In this document: positions 37,075 to 46,364 of the stretch, in pieces
Layout of the letters: each line of letters starts with the position of its first letter
How positions within the stretch are numbered: the stretch's first letter is position 1
Source: Shinella zoogloeoides
GTDB lineage: Bacteria > Pseudomonadota > Alphaproteobacteria > Rhizobiales > Rhizobiaceae
Length of the DNA: 64,000 nt
Assembly (NCBI RefSeq): GCF_033705735.1
Contig: NZ_CP131130.1
Span: 3,421,501-3,485,500 of the forward strand
Direction: 5' to 3'
The notes under the pieces: generated by a model
Seen by the model: the letters and a program-made list of their open reading frames with translations, nothing else
Databases searched by the model: none
Told to the model about the DNA's origin: nothing
Program-made: the position numbers and the translations under genes

Positions 37075-37679
37075 GGATAGTCCTCGCTCTGCATGATGAC
37101 GGTCGCCACCATCAGGTAGTTCTGCCGCGAGCCGTCGGCGGCGCGGATGTTGGACAGGATCGGGCGGACGAGATCGGTTATGACGTCCCAGCGATAATAG
37201 GCGCGGACGATGTTGATCGTCTTCTTGCCGCCGGGATCGAACTTGAAGTCCTTGGTGCTGAGATCGCCGTCGACGAGCGGCACGGTGGACGGAATATCGG
37301 AATATTTGTCGAAATGGCGCACGTCGAGGAACAGCTTGTCCGGCTTTGCCACCTCCGTCGCCGAGCAGGGCATCAAAATCTTGATCTCTTCGCAGAACGC
37401 CGTGCGGAACTGCGCCTCCGTCGTGGCGTTCGTCGCGGCCGAGGCGGCGCGGATCTCGCCGGTGCGGATCTTGCGCGCCATCGTGTCGGTGGCGTTGGCG
37501 AGCAGCTGGTCGCCCATGAAGGCCACGAAGGTCTCGATCGAGGCGAAGACGATGACGAAGAAGGGAATGGCGAGGATCGCGAACTCGATCGCCGTCGCGC
37601 CGTCGCGGCGCCGGAGGAGGCGTCGGAACAGGCCCTTAATCGGCCGCCGCCGGGGGGCTGTGTCATGATCGAGCGACAT
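37071..37679 (-). CDS. TadE-like pilus assembly protein
   Basis: A 202-residue minor pseudopilin. A basic cytoplasmic start (RRRPIKGLFRRLLRRRDG) leads into ATAIEFAILAIPFFVIVFASIETFVAFM, the TadE helix with its conserved Glu. The rest is extracytoplasmic. First of the two-gene TadE pair. Confidence 0.86.
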   Translation of the reverse strand: MSLDHDTAPRRRPIKGLFRRLLRRRDGATAIEFAILAIPFFVIVFASIETFVAFMGDQLLANATDTMARKIRTGEIRAASAATNATTEAQFRTAFCEEIKILMPCSATEVAKPDKLFLDVRHFDKYSDIPSTVPLVDGDLSTKDFKFDPGGKKTINIVRAYYRWDVITDLVRPILSNIRAADGSRQNYLMVATVIMQSEDYP

Positions 37680-37801
37680 CGCGAGCGGTTCCCAAGGATC
37701 GAGAAGGCCAGACTAGGCGGCAGACCCTTTATATTTCGTGTGTGCGGCCGTGAAGATTCGACCGGTTTCCCGCATCAGGACGCCCGAAGCGGGACTGCGG
37801 C

Positions 37802-38215
37802 TCAGTTGCTGCCGGCCGTCTTGCTGGCATGCTGCTCGCAATTGGGCGTGCAGGAGAGGACGGAGCGGTCCGTCTGGCGGAAGACGCGCACCGTATTGCC
37901 CTCGTCGATCGATACGAGGACGCGCTCGTCGACGATGGCGTTGCCGTCCGCATCGAGCAGCACGAGATTGGTGGTCCCGAAGTTGCGACCGGTGAGCACG
38001 ATGGTCTGGGCGTCGGCGACGGTCGCGTCCGCCACCGCCGCATTTCCGACGATGACCTTGCTGACCGGACGATCGAGCCGCAGGACGCGGGCGTGATCCA
38101 TATAGACGCGCAGGAATTGCTCCTGCGCTGCCGCATCAGTGGCCGCCGACAGCAACACGAAGGCGGTCGTCGCAAGCGTTGCTGCACCCGCAGCGAAGGT
38201 CCGGTCGCGTCCCAT
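37802..38215 (-). CDS. Pilus/type II secretion N-terminal domain protein (CpaC N-domain-like)
   Basis: A 137-residue secreted protein: signal peptide ending around ATDAAAQ, then a single T2SS/T3SS pil_N domain (DHARVLRLDRPVSKVIVGNAAVADATVAD, GTTNLVLLDADGN). The same domain starts CpaC at 40304. A stand-alone copy beside a Tad locus is common in rhizobia. A CxxxC pair (CTPNC) near the end could form a disulphide. Divergent from flp. Confidence 0.8.
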   Translation of the reverse strand: MGRDRTFAAGAATLATTAFVLLSAATDAAAQEQFLRVYMDHARVLRLDRPVSKVIVGNAAVADATVADAQTIVLTGRNFGTTNLVLLDADGNAIVDERVLVSIDEGNTVRVFRQTDRSVLSCTPNCEQHASKTAGSN

Positions 38216-38411
38216 AAACAGTCATCCCGATAAAGAAACGCCCACAGCATCGCCAAGAATGGTGAATGAAGGTTTAAGCGGAAGTCCGGCATTCTCGATT
38301 CAACCCTGGCGCTCAGGGCGCGTTCTTGCGGCGAAAACGGCCGAAGCGGCGAAAGAGCGTGCAAATACCGGCATTTTACGCATCGTTAACCCTAAATCCA
38401 GCGACCTCTTC

Positions 38412-38427
38412 TTAAGGTTTCGGTAAC
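38412..38427. promoter_or_regulatory. CtrA-like box in the flp upstream region
   Basis: TTAA-GGTTTCG-GTAAC fits the CtrA consensus TTAA-N7-TTAAC with one mismatch, 110 bases upstream of flp. It lies in the 321-base divergent gap 38216-38536, which has no gene, and another TTAACC occurs at 38386-38391. Confidence 0.45.
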
Positions 38428-38536
38428 CCAACTCTTTAAGTCGATGGAAATGGCCTGCCTGTAGGTTGCAGTCATCCGAACAACGGAAACAGTTGGCGGA
38501 CGTGCTGAACCAACATCGTGGAGCTAGGAGAATACC

Positions 38537-38740
38537 ATGACCAAGATTTTCGCTCGCCTTATGAAGGACGAGTCTGGCGCAACCGCCATCGAATACGGCC
38601 TGATCGCCGCCCTGATTTCCGTCGCCCTCATCGCCGGCGCCAGCGCGCTTGGCGGCTCGCTGAATAACCAGTTCACGGGCCTGTCGAAGAAAATGAACAT
38701 CGGCGCGGACGGTACGACCAAGACCGCCCCCACCAACTAA
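38537..38740 (+). CDS. flp: Flp/PilA-type major pilin
   Basis: A 67-residue Flp pilin precursor. The processing region is DESGATAIEYGLIAALISVALIAG: the prepilin peptidase cuts after a glycine before ATAIEYGLIA, and the Glu-Tyr pair is the Flp hallmark. GGAG lies upstream of the ATG. It is followed by a strong hairpin, so the pilin transcript can be separated from cpaA onwards and be more abundant. Confidence 0.95.
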   Translation: MTKIFARLMKDESGATAIEYGLIAALISVALIAGASALGGSLNNQFTGLSKKMNIGADGTTKTAPTN

Positions 38741-38758
38741 ATGAAACTTGCTTGATGA

Positions 38759-38789
38759 GAAAGCCGCCTTTCATGCAAAGGCGGCTTTC
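38759..38789 (+). terminator. Terminator/attenuator after the pilin gene
   Basis: A perfect 13-bp stem GAAAGCCGCCTTT / AAAGGCGGCTTTC with loop CATGC, followed by TGTTTTC, 19 bases after the flp stop. Confidence 0.85.
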
Positions 38790-38852
38790 TGTTTTCAGGA
38801 TTATCTTTCCTGAAACCTGCCAGATGCATTCTGCTTCAAAATGGAGATCATC

Positions 38853-39359
38853 ATGACTCAGGCGATCATCTTTGTGGTTTTCCCGCTTTGCCTGGCAGTT
38901 GCCGCCTGTTCAGATTTCCTCACGATGCTCATTCCAAACCGGGTGTCTGCAATCCTTCTTGCATCGTTTTTCATTGTGGCTCCCCTCGTCGGTCTCGGTA
39001 TGACAGAGATCGCGATGCATCTTGCAGCCGGTGCCATCGTCTTTTCGGCGTGCTTCGCGCTGTTCGCCTTCAATGTGATGGGTGGTGGCGATGCGAAGCT
39101 TCTGACGGCGAGCGCGGTGTGGTTCGGCCTGACATTTTCGCTAATCGAATTTCTAGTCTATGTGTCATTCCTCGGCGGTGTCCTGACCTTGGCTATCCTG
39201 TCGCTGCGGGCGCACACCAACTCCATTCTCGCCAGCGGCCTGCCTGTGCCTGACTCCCTCGTCATGGCGAAGAAGATACCCTATGGCATCGCCATCGGCA
39301 TCGGGGCCTTCATGGCCTATCCGTCTTCCCCGCTGATGCTCGCCGCGCTCGGCGGTTGA
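38853..39359 (+). CDS. cpaA: Prepilin peptidase CpaA (A24 family)
   Basis: A 168-residue membrane aspartic peptidase that cleaves Flp and TadE-type prepilins at the inner membrane. Catalytic aspartates are in ACSDFLTMLIPNR and NVMGGGDAKLLTA (GxGD). About five hydrophobic segments. GGAG at 38845 favours the ATG at 38853 over one 12 bases earlier. First gene of the cpa operon after the pilin. Confidence 0.92.
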   Translation: MTQAIIFVVFPLCLAVAACSDFLTMLIPNRVSAILLASFFIVAPLVGLGMTEIAMHLAAGAIVFSACFALFAFNVMGGGDAKLLTASAVWFGLTFSLIEFLVYVSFLGGVLTLAILSLRAHTNSILASGLPVPDSLVMAKKIPYGIAIGIGAFMAYPSSPLMLAALGG

Positions 39360-39378
39360 GGGCGGCGTCAACCTGCCG

Positions 39379-39410
39379 TTAACCATAGCTGTAAGGCGCT
39401 TATTAACCAT
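39379..39410. promoter_or_regulatory. Two CtrA-type TTAACCAT motifs upstream of cpaB
   Basis: TTAACCAT at 39379-39386 and again at 39403-39410, spaced 24 bases, 61-92 bases before cpaB. TTAACCAT is a recognised half-site form of CtrA binding motifs in alphaproteobacteria. This suggests a cell-cycle controlled internal promoter. Confidence 0.5.
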
Positions 39411-39470
39411 AATTACACCATTGCCGGTCAATGTGGGCTGACAGGAGACTCCGCAGCTCAGGGAAACCAC

Positions 39471-40289
39471 ATGAAACCGGCACGAATCATCATTCTGGCA
39501 GTCGCCGTCGTCTCGGCGGGCGTGGCAGGATTTCTTGCCTTGCAGGTTGCCCGCGGCGGCCCCTCGGTGATCGAGACGCAGACCGTCGTGGAGCGCGAGC
39601 CCACGATCAACGTGCTCGTCGCCAAGGAAAGCCTGCCGGTCGGCGCGCGGCTCAATCCCGATGTGGTCGCCTGGGCGGCCTGGCCGGAAGGCTCCGTCGT
39701 CGAAGGCTTCATCACCGACAAGAGCCGGCCGGATGCGATCGAGACGCTCAAGGGCGCCATCGCGCGCATGCCGATCTTCAACGGTGAGCCGATCCGTCAG
39801 GAGAAGATCGCCGATTCCTCGAGCCGCATCATGTCGTCGCTGCTTCCCGCCGGAAAACGGGCCGTCGCGACGGAGATCTCGGTCGCGACCGGTGCCGGCG
39901 GCTTCATCCTGCCCAACGACCGCGTCGACGTGACCATGGTGCGCAAGGGCGATTCGGGCGCCTATCTCACCGAGACGATCCTGTCGAACGTCCGCGTCCT
40001 CGCCATCGACCAGCAGATCCAGGAGAATCCGGACGGTTCGAAGGCAGTCGTCGGCACCACCGCGACGCTCGAATTGACCCCCGACCAGACCAAGGTGATC
40101 GCCGTCGCCCAGCAGATGGCCGAGCGCCTGTCGCTGGCGCTGCGCAGCGTCGCCGACGCCCAGGAAGCCGATACCGGGGCAGCCGATTATCTCCTCAGCG
40201 GCGGCGCGGGCCGGCCGCAGATCCAGGTGATCAAGACCGGTTCGATCGTCAACGGCACCACTGCCGCCGCCGCAACCGCAGAGCAATGA
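39471..40289 (+). CDS. cpaB: Flp pilus assembly protein CpaB/RcpC
   Basis: A 272-residue periplasmic protein anchored by an N-terminal helix (IIILAVAVVSAGVAGFLAL). The SAF domain (VLVAKESLPVGARLNPDVVAW) and the RcpC/CpaB domain (GKRAVATEISVATGAGGFILPNDRVDV) are both present. It helps assemble the secretin channel. It ends 14 bases before cpaC. Confidence 0.93.
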   Translation: MKPARIIILAVAVVSAGVAGFLALQVARGGPSVIETQTVVEREPTINVLVAKESLPVGARLNPDVVAWAAWPEGSVVEGFITDKSRPDAIETLKGAIARMPIFNGEPIRQEKIADSSSRIMSSLLPAGKRAVATEISVATGAGGFILPNDRVDVTMVRKGDSGAYLTETILSNVRVLAIDQQIQENPDGSKAVVGTTATLELTPDQTKVIAVAQQMAERLSLALRSVADAQEADTGAADYLLSGGAGRPQIQVIKTGSIVNGTTAAAATAEQ

Positions 40290-40303
40290 GCAGGAGCTGA
40301 CCC

Positions 40304-41761
40304 GTGTTTGCAATCACAAGGATTTTTCGGGCTTCTGTCGCGGGCGGGCTGAGCTTCTGCCTGGCCTTTGCCGGTCTCCCGCTTCCCGGCCAGGTCGCCG
40401 AGGCGGCAACGTCGTCGATCATCCGCATCCAGGAAAGTGGCGCGGGCGTGCGCAAGTCGGTGCGCCTCGGCCTCAACAAGGCCATCGTCGTGGACCTGCC
40501 GACCGACGCGCACGACATCCTCGTCGCCGATCCGGTCAAGGCGGATGCCGTCACGCGCACCTCGCGCCGCATCTATCTCTTCGGCAAGGAAGTCGGCCAG
40601 ACCAACATCTTCGTCTTCGGCCCCAATGGCGAGGAGATCGTCAGCATCGATCTCAATGTGGAGCGTGATGTCAGCGGGCTGCAGACGCAGCTGCGCCGCT
40701 TCATCCCCGATTCCGATATCCAGGTGGAGATCATCTCCGACAACATCGTGCTCTCCGGCTCCGTGCGCACGCCGCAGGATGCCACCCAGGCGGTCAATCT
40801 CGCGCAGATCTTCCTCAAGGGCGGCGAAGCGACCACCCGCACGGTGGTCTCGCAGGGCAACAACGGCGATTCGGCGATCTTCGGCGAAGGGCGCCAGACC
40901 TCCCAGGTCGTCAACATGCTGCAGATCGAGGGCGAAGATCAGGTCACGCTGAAGGTGACGGTCGCCGAAATCCGCCGCGAGGTTTTGAAGCAGCTCGGTT
41001 TCGACAACACCTTCAGCCGCGTCAACAAATCCGGCTCCAGCCTGGACACGCTGGTTTTCAATGCTGCGGAGGACGGCCTGTCGGGCACTGTTGCGGGAAA
41101 TATCGGCAAGTTCGGCATCCGGGCGGCCCTGAGCGCGCTTGAGCAGGCCAAGGCGATCCGCACCCTGGCCGAACCGACCCTGACGGCGGTATCCGGCCAG
41201 TCGGCAACCTTCAATTCCGGCGGCGAGAAGGTGTTCTACATCTCCGACCGCAACGGCGGCGTCACGACGACGACTTATCAATACGGCATTTCGCTCGGCT
41301 TCACGCCGACCGTGCTTTCCTCCGGCCGCATCGGCCTGCGCATCCAGACCAAGGTGTCGGAGCCGGTTGTCTCGGGAGCGAACACTGCAGAATACCGCCG
41401 CCGCGACGCCGAGACCGTCGTCGAGCTGCCGTCCGGCGGCTCCATCGCGCTGGCCGGCCTCATCCGCGACGATGTCCAGCAGACCGTGTCCGGAACGCCG
41501 GGCGCCTCCAAGGTGCCGGTCCTCGGCGCGCTGTTCCGCAGCAAGTCCATCGAGCGCAACGAGACGGAACTGGTGATCATCGCCACGCCCTATCTCGTCA
41601 AGCCGGTCAACCGGAACGCGCTGGCCCGGCCAGACGACAATTTCAATCCGGCGAATGACGCGGCAAGCGTCTTCCTCGGCCAGGTAAACCAGCTCTACGG
41701 CCGCAAGAACGGCCTGCCGGCCCAGCGCTACGAAGGTAGCGTCGGCTTCATCTACAAGTGA
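40304..41761 (+). CDS. cpaC: Outer-membrane secretin CpaC/RcpA
   Basis: A 485-residue type II/IV secretin forming the pilus pore. GTG start preceded by AGGAG; signal peptide ends near GQVAEA. The N-domain (VRLGLNKAIVVDLPTDAHDILVADP) and a BON-like part (IVLSGSVRTPQDATQAVNLA) lead to the secretin core (EDQVTLKVTVAEIRREVLKQLG and VPVLGALFRSKSIERNETELVIIATPYLV). Confidence 0.95.
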   Translation: MFAITRIFRASVAGGLSFCLAFAGLPLPGQVAEAATSSIIRIQESGAGVRKSVRLGLNKAIVVDLPTDAHDILVADPVKADAVTRTSRRIYLFGKEVGQTNIFVFGPNGEEIVSIDLNVERDVSGLQTQLRRFIPDSDIQVEIISDNIVLSGSVRTPQDATQAVNLAQIFLKGGEATTRTVVSQGNNGDSAIFGEGRQTSQVVNMLQIEGEDQVTLKVTVAEIRREVLKQLGFDNTFSRVNKSGSSLDTLVFNAAEDGLSGTVAGNIGKFGIRAALSALEQAKAIRTLAEPTLTAVSGQSATFNSGGEKVFYISDRNGGVTTTTYQYGISLGFTPTVLSSGRIGLRIQTKVSEPVVSGANTAEYRRRDAETVVELPSGGSIALAGLIRDDVQQTVSGTPGASKVPVLGALFRSKSIERNETELVIIATPYLVKPVNRNALARPDDNFNPANDAASVFLGQVNQLYGRKNGLPAQRYEGSVGFIYK

Positions 41762-41796
41762 TCGGGTGCGACGTGACGAAGGGACGGACCCAGCCA

Positions 41797-42510
41797 ATGG
41801 CAAACGAAATGCACACCACCCGCACCAGACGTGGCCGCACCAGAAATGGCCGCACCCGGAACGGCCGCACCGTCGCCGTCTTCGCCGTGGCGGCGCTCGC
41901 CGTCGCCCTTGCCGGCTGCGCCGACCGCCGCGCGACGGGCTCGCTGCCGGATGATTACCGCACGCGCCATCCCATCGTCGTCGGCGAGCAGGAACGCACC
42001 ATCGATATCCCGATCGCCACCGGCGCCAGCCAGCTGACCCGTGGCCAGAGCGAGGTCATCGCCGGCTTTGCCTCCGGCTACTCCGCCGACTCCTCCGGCA
42101 TGTTCCGTGTCATCCTGCCGCGCGGCGCGCGCAACGACGCCGCGACATCGGTCGCCGGCCGGCAGATTCGCAAGCTGCTCGGGCGCCACGGCATACCGGC
42201 CCGCAAGATCATGATCGAAAGCTATTCCGCCACCGATCCGGACGAGGCGGCGCCGATCCGTCTCAGCTATTTCGCCATCGCGGCCTCGACGCAGGCTTGC
42301 GGGCAATGGCCGGAGGACCTGACGATCAATACCTTCGAGAACAAGAACTACTACAATTTCGGCTGCGCCACGCAGAACAACCTTGCCGCCCAGATGGCCG
42401 ATCCGAACGACCTTCTCGGCCCGCGCCGCATGACGCCGGCCGACGCGACGCAGCGTGGCGAGGCGCTTGAACGATACCGCGGCGCCTATACCGAACTGAA
42501 GGAAATGTGA
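41797..42510 (+). CDS. cpaD: CpaD pilus biogenesis lipoprotein
   Basis: A 237-residue CpaD-family protein. After an Arg-rich leader (TRTRRGRTRNGRTRNGRT), the helix AVFAVAALAVALAGC ends in a lipobox cysteine. TLPRGARND-like, RKIMIESYSATDPDEAAPIRLSY and the terminal NFGCATQNNLAAQMADP block are the family core. A GTG at 41758 overlapping the cpaC stop gives a longer form; the ATG at 41797 with AAGGGA further upstream seems more likely. The R/T/N/G repeat in the leader is unusual but falls before the signal helix. Confidence 0.88.
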   Translation: MANEMHTTRTRRGRTRNGRTRNGRTVAVFAVAALAVALAGCADRRATGSLPDDYRTRHPIVVGEQERTIDIPIATGASQLTRGQSEVIAGFASGYSADSSGMFRVILPRGARNDAATSVAGRQIRKLLGRHGIPARKIMIESYSATDPDEAAPIRLSYFAIAASTQACGQWPEDLTINTFENKNYYNFGCATQNNLAAQMADPNDLLGPRRMTPADATQRGEALERYRGAYTELKEM

Positions 42511-42512
42511 CG

Positions 42513-43799
42513 ATGAGCACGGTCGACTACACCTTCACGAGCGAAGCCGCGCAGGACCAGGCGGACGAGGCCGTGCGTCCGACGGACCTCGAGGCCGTGC
42601 GCCCGCTGCCGCGCATCTCCGTGCACGCCTTCTGCGAGAGCGAGGCCATGCTGCGCACCATGGAACGGTGCGGGCAGGACCGGCGCATGACGAAGGTCAG
42701 CCTGCGCATCTCCAGCGCAAGCATCGCCGCGGCGGCCAACATGTTCGCCAGCGCGCCGACGCCGAACCTCCTGATCCTCGAGACTTCGGCGGAGCCGCAC
42801 GCCATCATGGACGAGCTCGCGCCGCTCGCCGAGGTCTGCGATCCCTCCACCAAGGTCATCATCGTCGGCCGTTACAACGACATCGCGCTCTATCGCGATC
42901 TCATCCGCAACGGCATTTCCGAATATATGGTCGGCCCGATCGGCATGGCCGAGGTGCTGAACGCCATGGCGGCGATCTTCATCGACCCGGAGGCCGAGCC
43001 CCTCGGCCGCTCGCTTGCCTTCATCGGCGCCAAGGGCGGTGCGGGTTCCTCGACCATCGCGCACAATTGCGCCTTCGACATCTCCAACCTGTTCCAGACC
43101 GAGGTGATCCTCGCTGACCTCGACCTGCCCTACGGCACGGCGAATATCGACTTCGACCAGGACCCGCCGCAGGGCATTTCCGAGGCGATCTATGCGCCGG
43201 ACCGCCTCGACGAGGTCTTCCTCGACCGCCTCCTGACGAAATGCTCGGAGCATCTTTCGCTTCTGGCCGCCCCCTCGATGCTGGATCGCGCCTACGATCT
43301 GGAGCGGGGCTCCTTCCAGCCGGTCCTCGAAGTATTGCAGCGCAGCGCGCCGGTGACGGTGCTCGACGTGCCGCATGCCTGGTCCGAATGGACCCGCACG
43401 CTGCTGTCCGAGGTGGACGAGCTGATCATCACGGCGACGCCGGACCTTGCGAGCCTGCGCAACGTGAAGAACATGCTCGACGCGCTGAAGAAGCTCAGGC
43501 CGAACGACAAGCAGCCCCACCTGATCCTCAATCAGGTCGGCCTGCCGAAGCGCCCGGAAATCGCCCCGGCGGATTTCTGCGAGCCGCTCGGCATCGAGCC
43601 GGTCGCGATCATCCCCTTCGACGCGCAGCTTTTCGGCACGGCCGCCAACAGCGGCCGCATGATCGCGGAAATGGACCGCAAGTCGCCGACCGCGGAAACC
43701 TTCTCGCAGATCGCCCATCTCGTGACGGGCCGTGCGACGGTGAAGAAACCCAAGAAGGCCGGGCTCGGCAAGATGCTGGGCCTGATCGGACGCAAGTAG
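42513..43799 (+). CDS. cpaE: CpaE-like ParA/MinD family ATPase (pilus localisation)
   Basis: A 428-residue protein: an N-terminal receiver-like domain (LLILETSAEPHAIMDELAPLAEVCDP, VIIVGRYNDIALYRDLI) and a C-terminal ParA/MinD ATPase domain, in which FIGAKGGAGSSTIAHN is a Walker A with the Ser in place of Lys common in CpaE, then VILADLDLPYGTANIDFD. CpaE positions the pilus machine at the cell pole. ATG at 42513; a GTG 6 bases earlier overlaps the cpaD stop. Confidence 0.9.
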   Translation: MSTVDYTFTSEAAQDQADEAVRPTDLEAVRPLPRISVHAFCESEAMLRTMERCGQDRRMTKVSLRISSASIAAAANMFASAPTPNLLILETSAEPHAIMDELAPLAEVCDPSTKVIIVGRYNDIALYRDLIRNGISEYMVGPIGMAEVLNAMAAIFIDPEAEPLGRSLAFIGAKGGAGSSTIAHNCAFDISNLFQTEVILADLDLPYGTANIDFDQDPPQGISEAIYAPDRLDEVFLDRLLTKCSEHLSLLAAPSMLDRAYDLERGSFQPVLEVLQRSAPVTVLDVPHAWSEWTRTLLSEVDELIITATPDLASLRNVKNMLDALKKLRPNDKQPHLILNQVGLPKRPEIAPADFCEPLGIEPVAIIPFDAQLFGTAANSGRMIAEMDRKSPTAETFSQIAHLVTGRATVKKPKKAGLGKMLGLIGRK

Positions 43800-43837
43800 G
43801 CCCCGAAGGGGCGATGCAACAGACTGGATGACGTGGC

Positions 43838-45325
43838 ATGTTCGGCAAACGGGGCAATGACGGTTTCGGCAAGAGCGGCGTAGCGGGCCAGATGCCCCAT
43901 GCCGCGCCTTCGGCCGCCGCGACGGTGACGGCCGAACGGCCGGCCGCGCCCGCGCCCGTGGCCCAGCCCGTCTTCGAGCCGGCGCCTGCGCCGGTGGCGG
44001 CTCCGGCCCCCGCGCCCGCCGCTTCCAGCCGCCGCCGCTCGCCGCGCACCGAAGATTATTACGATACCAAGAGCCAGGTCTTCTCCGCGCTGATCGATAC
44101 GATCGACCTGTCGCAGCTCGCAAAGCTCGACACGGAAAGCGCGCGCGAGGAAATCCGCGACATCGTCAACGACATCATCACGATCAAGAACTTCGCGATG
44201 TCGATCTCCGAGCAGGAGGAACTGCTTGACGATATCTGCAACGACGTTCTCGGCTATGGCCCGCTGGAGCCGCTGCTGGCGCGCGACGACATCGCCGACA
44301 TCATGGTCAACGGCGCCGGCAAGACCTATATCGAAGTGGGCGGCAAGGTGCAGGAATCGGAGATCCGTTTCCGCGACAACGCCCAGCTCCTCTCGATCTG
44401 CCAGCGCATCGTCAGCCAGGTCGGCCGCCGCGTCGACGAATCGAGCCCGATCTGCGACGCTCGCCTTCCCGACGGCTCGCGCGTCAACGTCATCGCCCCG
44501 CCGCTCGCCATCGACGGCACCGCGCTCACCATCCGTAAGTTCAAGAAGGATAAGCTGACGCTCGACCAGCTCGTCCGCTTCGGCTCGATCACGCCGGAGG
44601 GCGCGGCGCTGCTGCAGATCATCGGCCGCGTGCGCTGCAACCTCGTCATCTCCGGCGGCACCGGCTCGGGCAAGACGACGCTGCTCAACTGCCTCACCAA
44701 CTATATCGACCGGGACGAGCGGGTCATCACCTGCGAGGACTCGGCCGAACTTCAGCTCCAGCAGCCGCATGTCGTGCGTCTCGAAACCCGCCCGCCGAAT
44801 ATCGAGGGCGAGGGCGAGATCACCATGCGCGATCTCATCAAGAACTGCCTGCGCATGCGTCCCGAGCGCATCATCGTCGGCGAAGTGCGCGGACCGGAGG
44901 TCTTCGACCTCCTGCAGGCGATGAACACCGGTCACGACGGCTCGATGGGCACGATCCATGCCAACACGCCGCGCGAATGCCTCTCCCGCATGGAATCGAT
45001 GATCGCCATGGGTGGCTATACGCTGCCGGCCAAGACGGTGCGCGAGATCATCGCGGGCTCCATCGACGTCATTATCCAGGCTTCGCGCCTGCGCGACGGT
45101 TCGCGCCGCATCACCCACATCACCGAGGTGGTCGGCATGGAAGGGGACGTCATCGTCACCCAGGACCTGATGCGCTTCGACATGCAGGGCGAGGACGCCA
45201 ACGGCCGCATCATCGGCAAGCATATGGGCACCGGCATCGGCAAGCCGCACTTCTGGGAGCGCGCCCGCTACTTCAACGAGGACAGGCGCCTGGCGGCAAC
45301 GCTCGACGCGATGGAAAAGCCGTAA
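43838..45325 (+). CDS. cpaF: CpaF/TadA pilus assembly ATPase
   Basis: A 495-residue type II/IV secretion ATPase powering Flp polymerisation. A disordered Pro/Ala-rich stretch (residues about 20-65) precedes the ATPase. Walker A is [12 protein letters not shown] with K279, the Asp box is [20 protein letters not shown], Walker B/His box is [36 protein letters not shown]. Cytoplasmic face of the inner membrane, with TadB/TadC as partners. Confidence 0.96.
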   Translation: MFGKRGNDGFGKSGVAGQMPHAAPSAAATVTAERPAAPAPVAQPVFEPAPAPVAAPAPAPAASSRRRSPRTEDYYDTKSQVFSALIDTIDLSQLAKLDTESAREEIRDIVNDIITIKNFAMSISEQEELLDDICNDVLGYGPLEPLLARDDIADIMVNGAGKTYIEVGGKVQESEIRFRDNAQLLSICQRIVSQVGRRVDESSPICDARLPDGSRVNVIAPPLAIDGTALTIRKFKKDKLTLDQLVRFGSITPEGAALLQIIGRVRCNLVISGGTGSGKTTLLNCLTNYIDRDERVITCEDSAELQLQQPHVVRLETRPPNIEGEGEITMRDLIKNCLRMRPERIIVGEVRGPEVFDLLQAMNTGHDGSMGTIHANTPRECLSRMESMIAMGGYTLPAKTVREIIAGSIDVIIQASRLRDGSRRITHITEVVGMEGDVIVTQDLMRFDMQGEDANGRIIGKHMGTGIGKPHFWERARYFNEDRRLAATLDAMEKP

Positions 45326-45343
45326 GGGCAGGGGGTAGCGCGG

Positions 45344-46354
45344 ATGTTCGGGCTGGATATCACCATCGTTGCGATCTTCGCGCTGGCGGCGCTCTCCACC
45401 GCCGGCCTTGCCTATGGCGTGCTCTTCTCGCGCATCGAGGCGGAGAAGAAGACCGAAAGCCGCTTCCGCCGCGTCCAGTCCGCCGAAACAGACCAGAACA
45501 AGGCCAAGGCGGCGCGCGACCGCATGCAGGAACTCTCCAAGCGCCGCAAGTCGGTGCAGGAATCCCTGAAGGACCTCGAAAAGAAGCAGCAGGAGCAGAC
45601 GCGGCGCATCGCCACGACCCTGAAGGCCAAGCTGATGCAGGCGGGCCTATCGATCACGCCCGCCAAATTCTACGTCTTCAGCGCGATCTTCGGCCTCTTC
45701 GCCTTCGTGCTGACGCTCGTGGCCGGCGCGGGGCTTCTCATCTCGCTCGGCGTCGCCTTCATCATGGGGGCGGGCCTGCCGCGCTGGCTCGTCGGCTTCC
45801 TCGTCAAGCGCCGCATGAACAAATTCCTCGAGGAGTTTCCCAATTCGCTCGACGTGATGGTGCGTTCCATCAAGTCCGGTCTTCCCCTGACGGATGCGCT
45901 GCGGCTGATCGCGGCCGAAGGCCAGGAGCCGGTGAAGACGGAATTCCGCAAGGTCGTCGAATCCCAGCAGGTCGGCCTCAGCGTGCCGGAAGCCTGCGCC
46001 CGCATGTTCACCAATATCCCGCTGCAGGAAGTCAACTTCTTCTCGATCGTCATCGCCATCCAGAGCCAGGCGGGCGGCAATCTCTCCGAAGCGCTGGGCA
46101 ACCTTTCCCGCGTCCTGCGCGAGCGCCGCAAGATGCGCGCCAAGGTCAACGCTCTGTCGATGGAGGCGAAAGCCTCGGCGGCGATCATCGGCGCCCTGCC
46201 GTTCATCGTCGCCTTTCTCGTCTACCTGACCTCGCCGGACTACATCATGATCCTGTTCCAGGATCCGCGCGGCCATCTCATCCTTGGCATTTCCGGCTTC
46301 TGGATGTCGATCGGGATCCTGGTGATGCGCAACATGATCAACTTCGACATCTAG
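45344..46354 (+). CDS. tadB: Type II/IV secretion system inner-membrane protein TadB
   Basis: A 336-residue GspF-domain protein. N-terminal membrane segment (ITIVAIFALAALSTAGLAYGVLF), a charged region with coiled-coil potential (residues about 50-95), then membrane segments and GspF core (FPNSLDVMVRSIKSGLPLTDALRLIA, QAGGNLSEALGNLSRVLRERRKM). Platform for CpaF with TadC, 18 bases after cpaF. Confidence 0.93.
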   Translation: MFGLDITIVAIFALAALSTAGLAYGVLFSRIEAEKKTESRFRRVQSAETDQNKAKAARDRMQELSKRRKSVQESLKDLEKKQQEQTRRIATTLKAKLMQAGLSITPAKFYVFSAIFGLFAFVLTLVAGAGLLISLGVAFIMGAGLPRWLVGFLVKRRMNKFLEEFPNSLDVMVRSIKSGLPLTDALRLIAAEGQEPVKTEFRKVVESQQVGLSVPEACARMFTNIPLQEVNFFSIVIAIQSQAGGNLSEALGNLSRVLRERRKMRAKVNALSMEAKASAAIIGALPFIVAFLVYLTSPDYIMILFQDPRGHLILGISGFWMSIGILVMRNMINFDI

Positions 46355-46364
46355 GGCCGAGACC

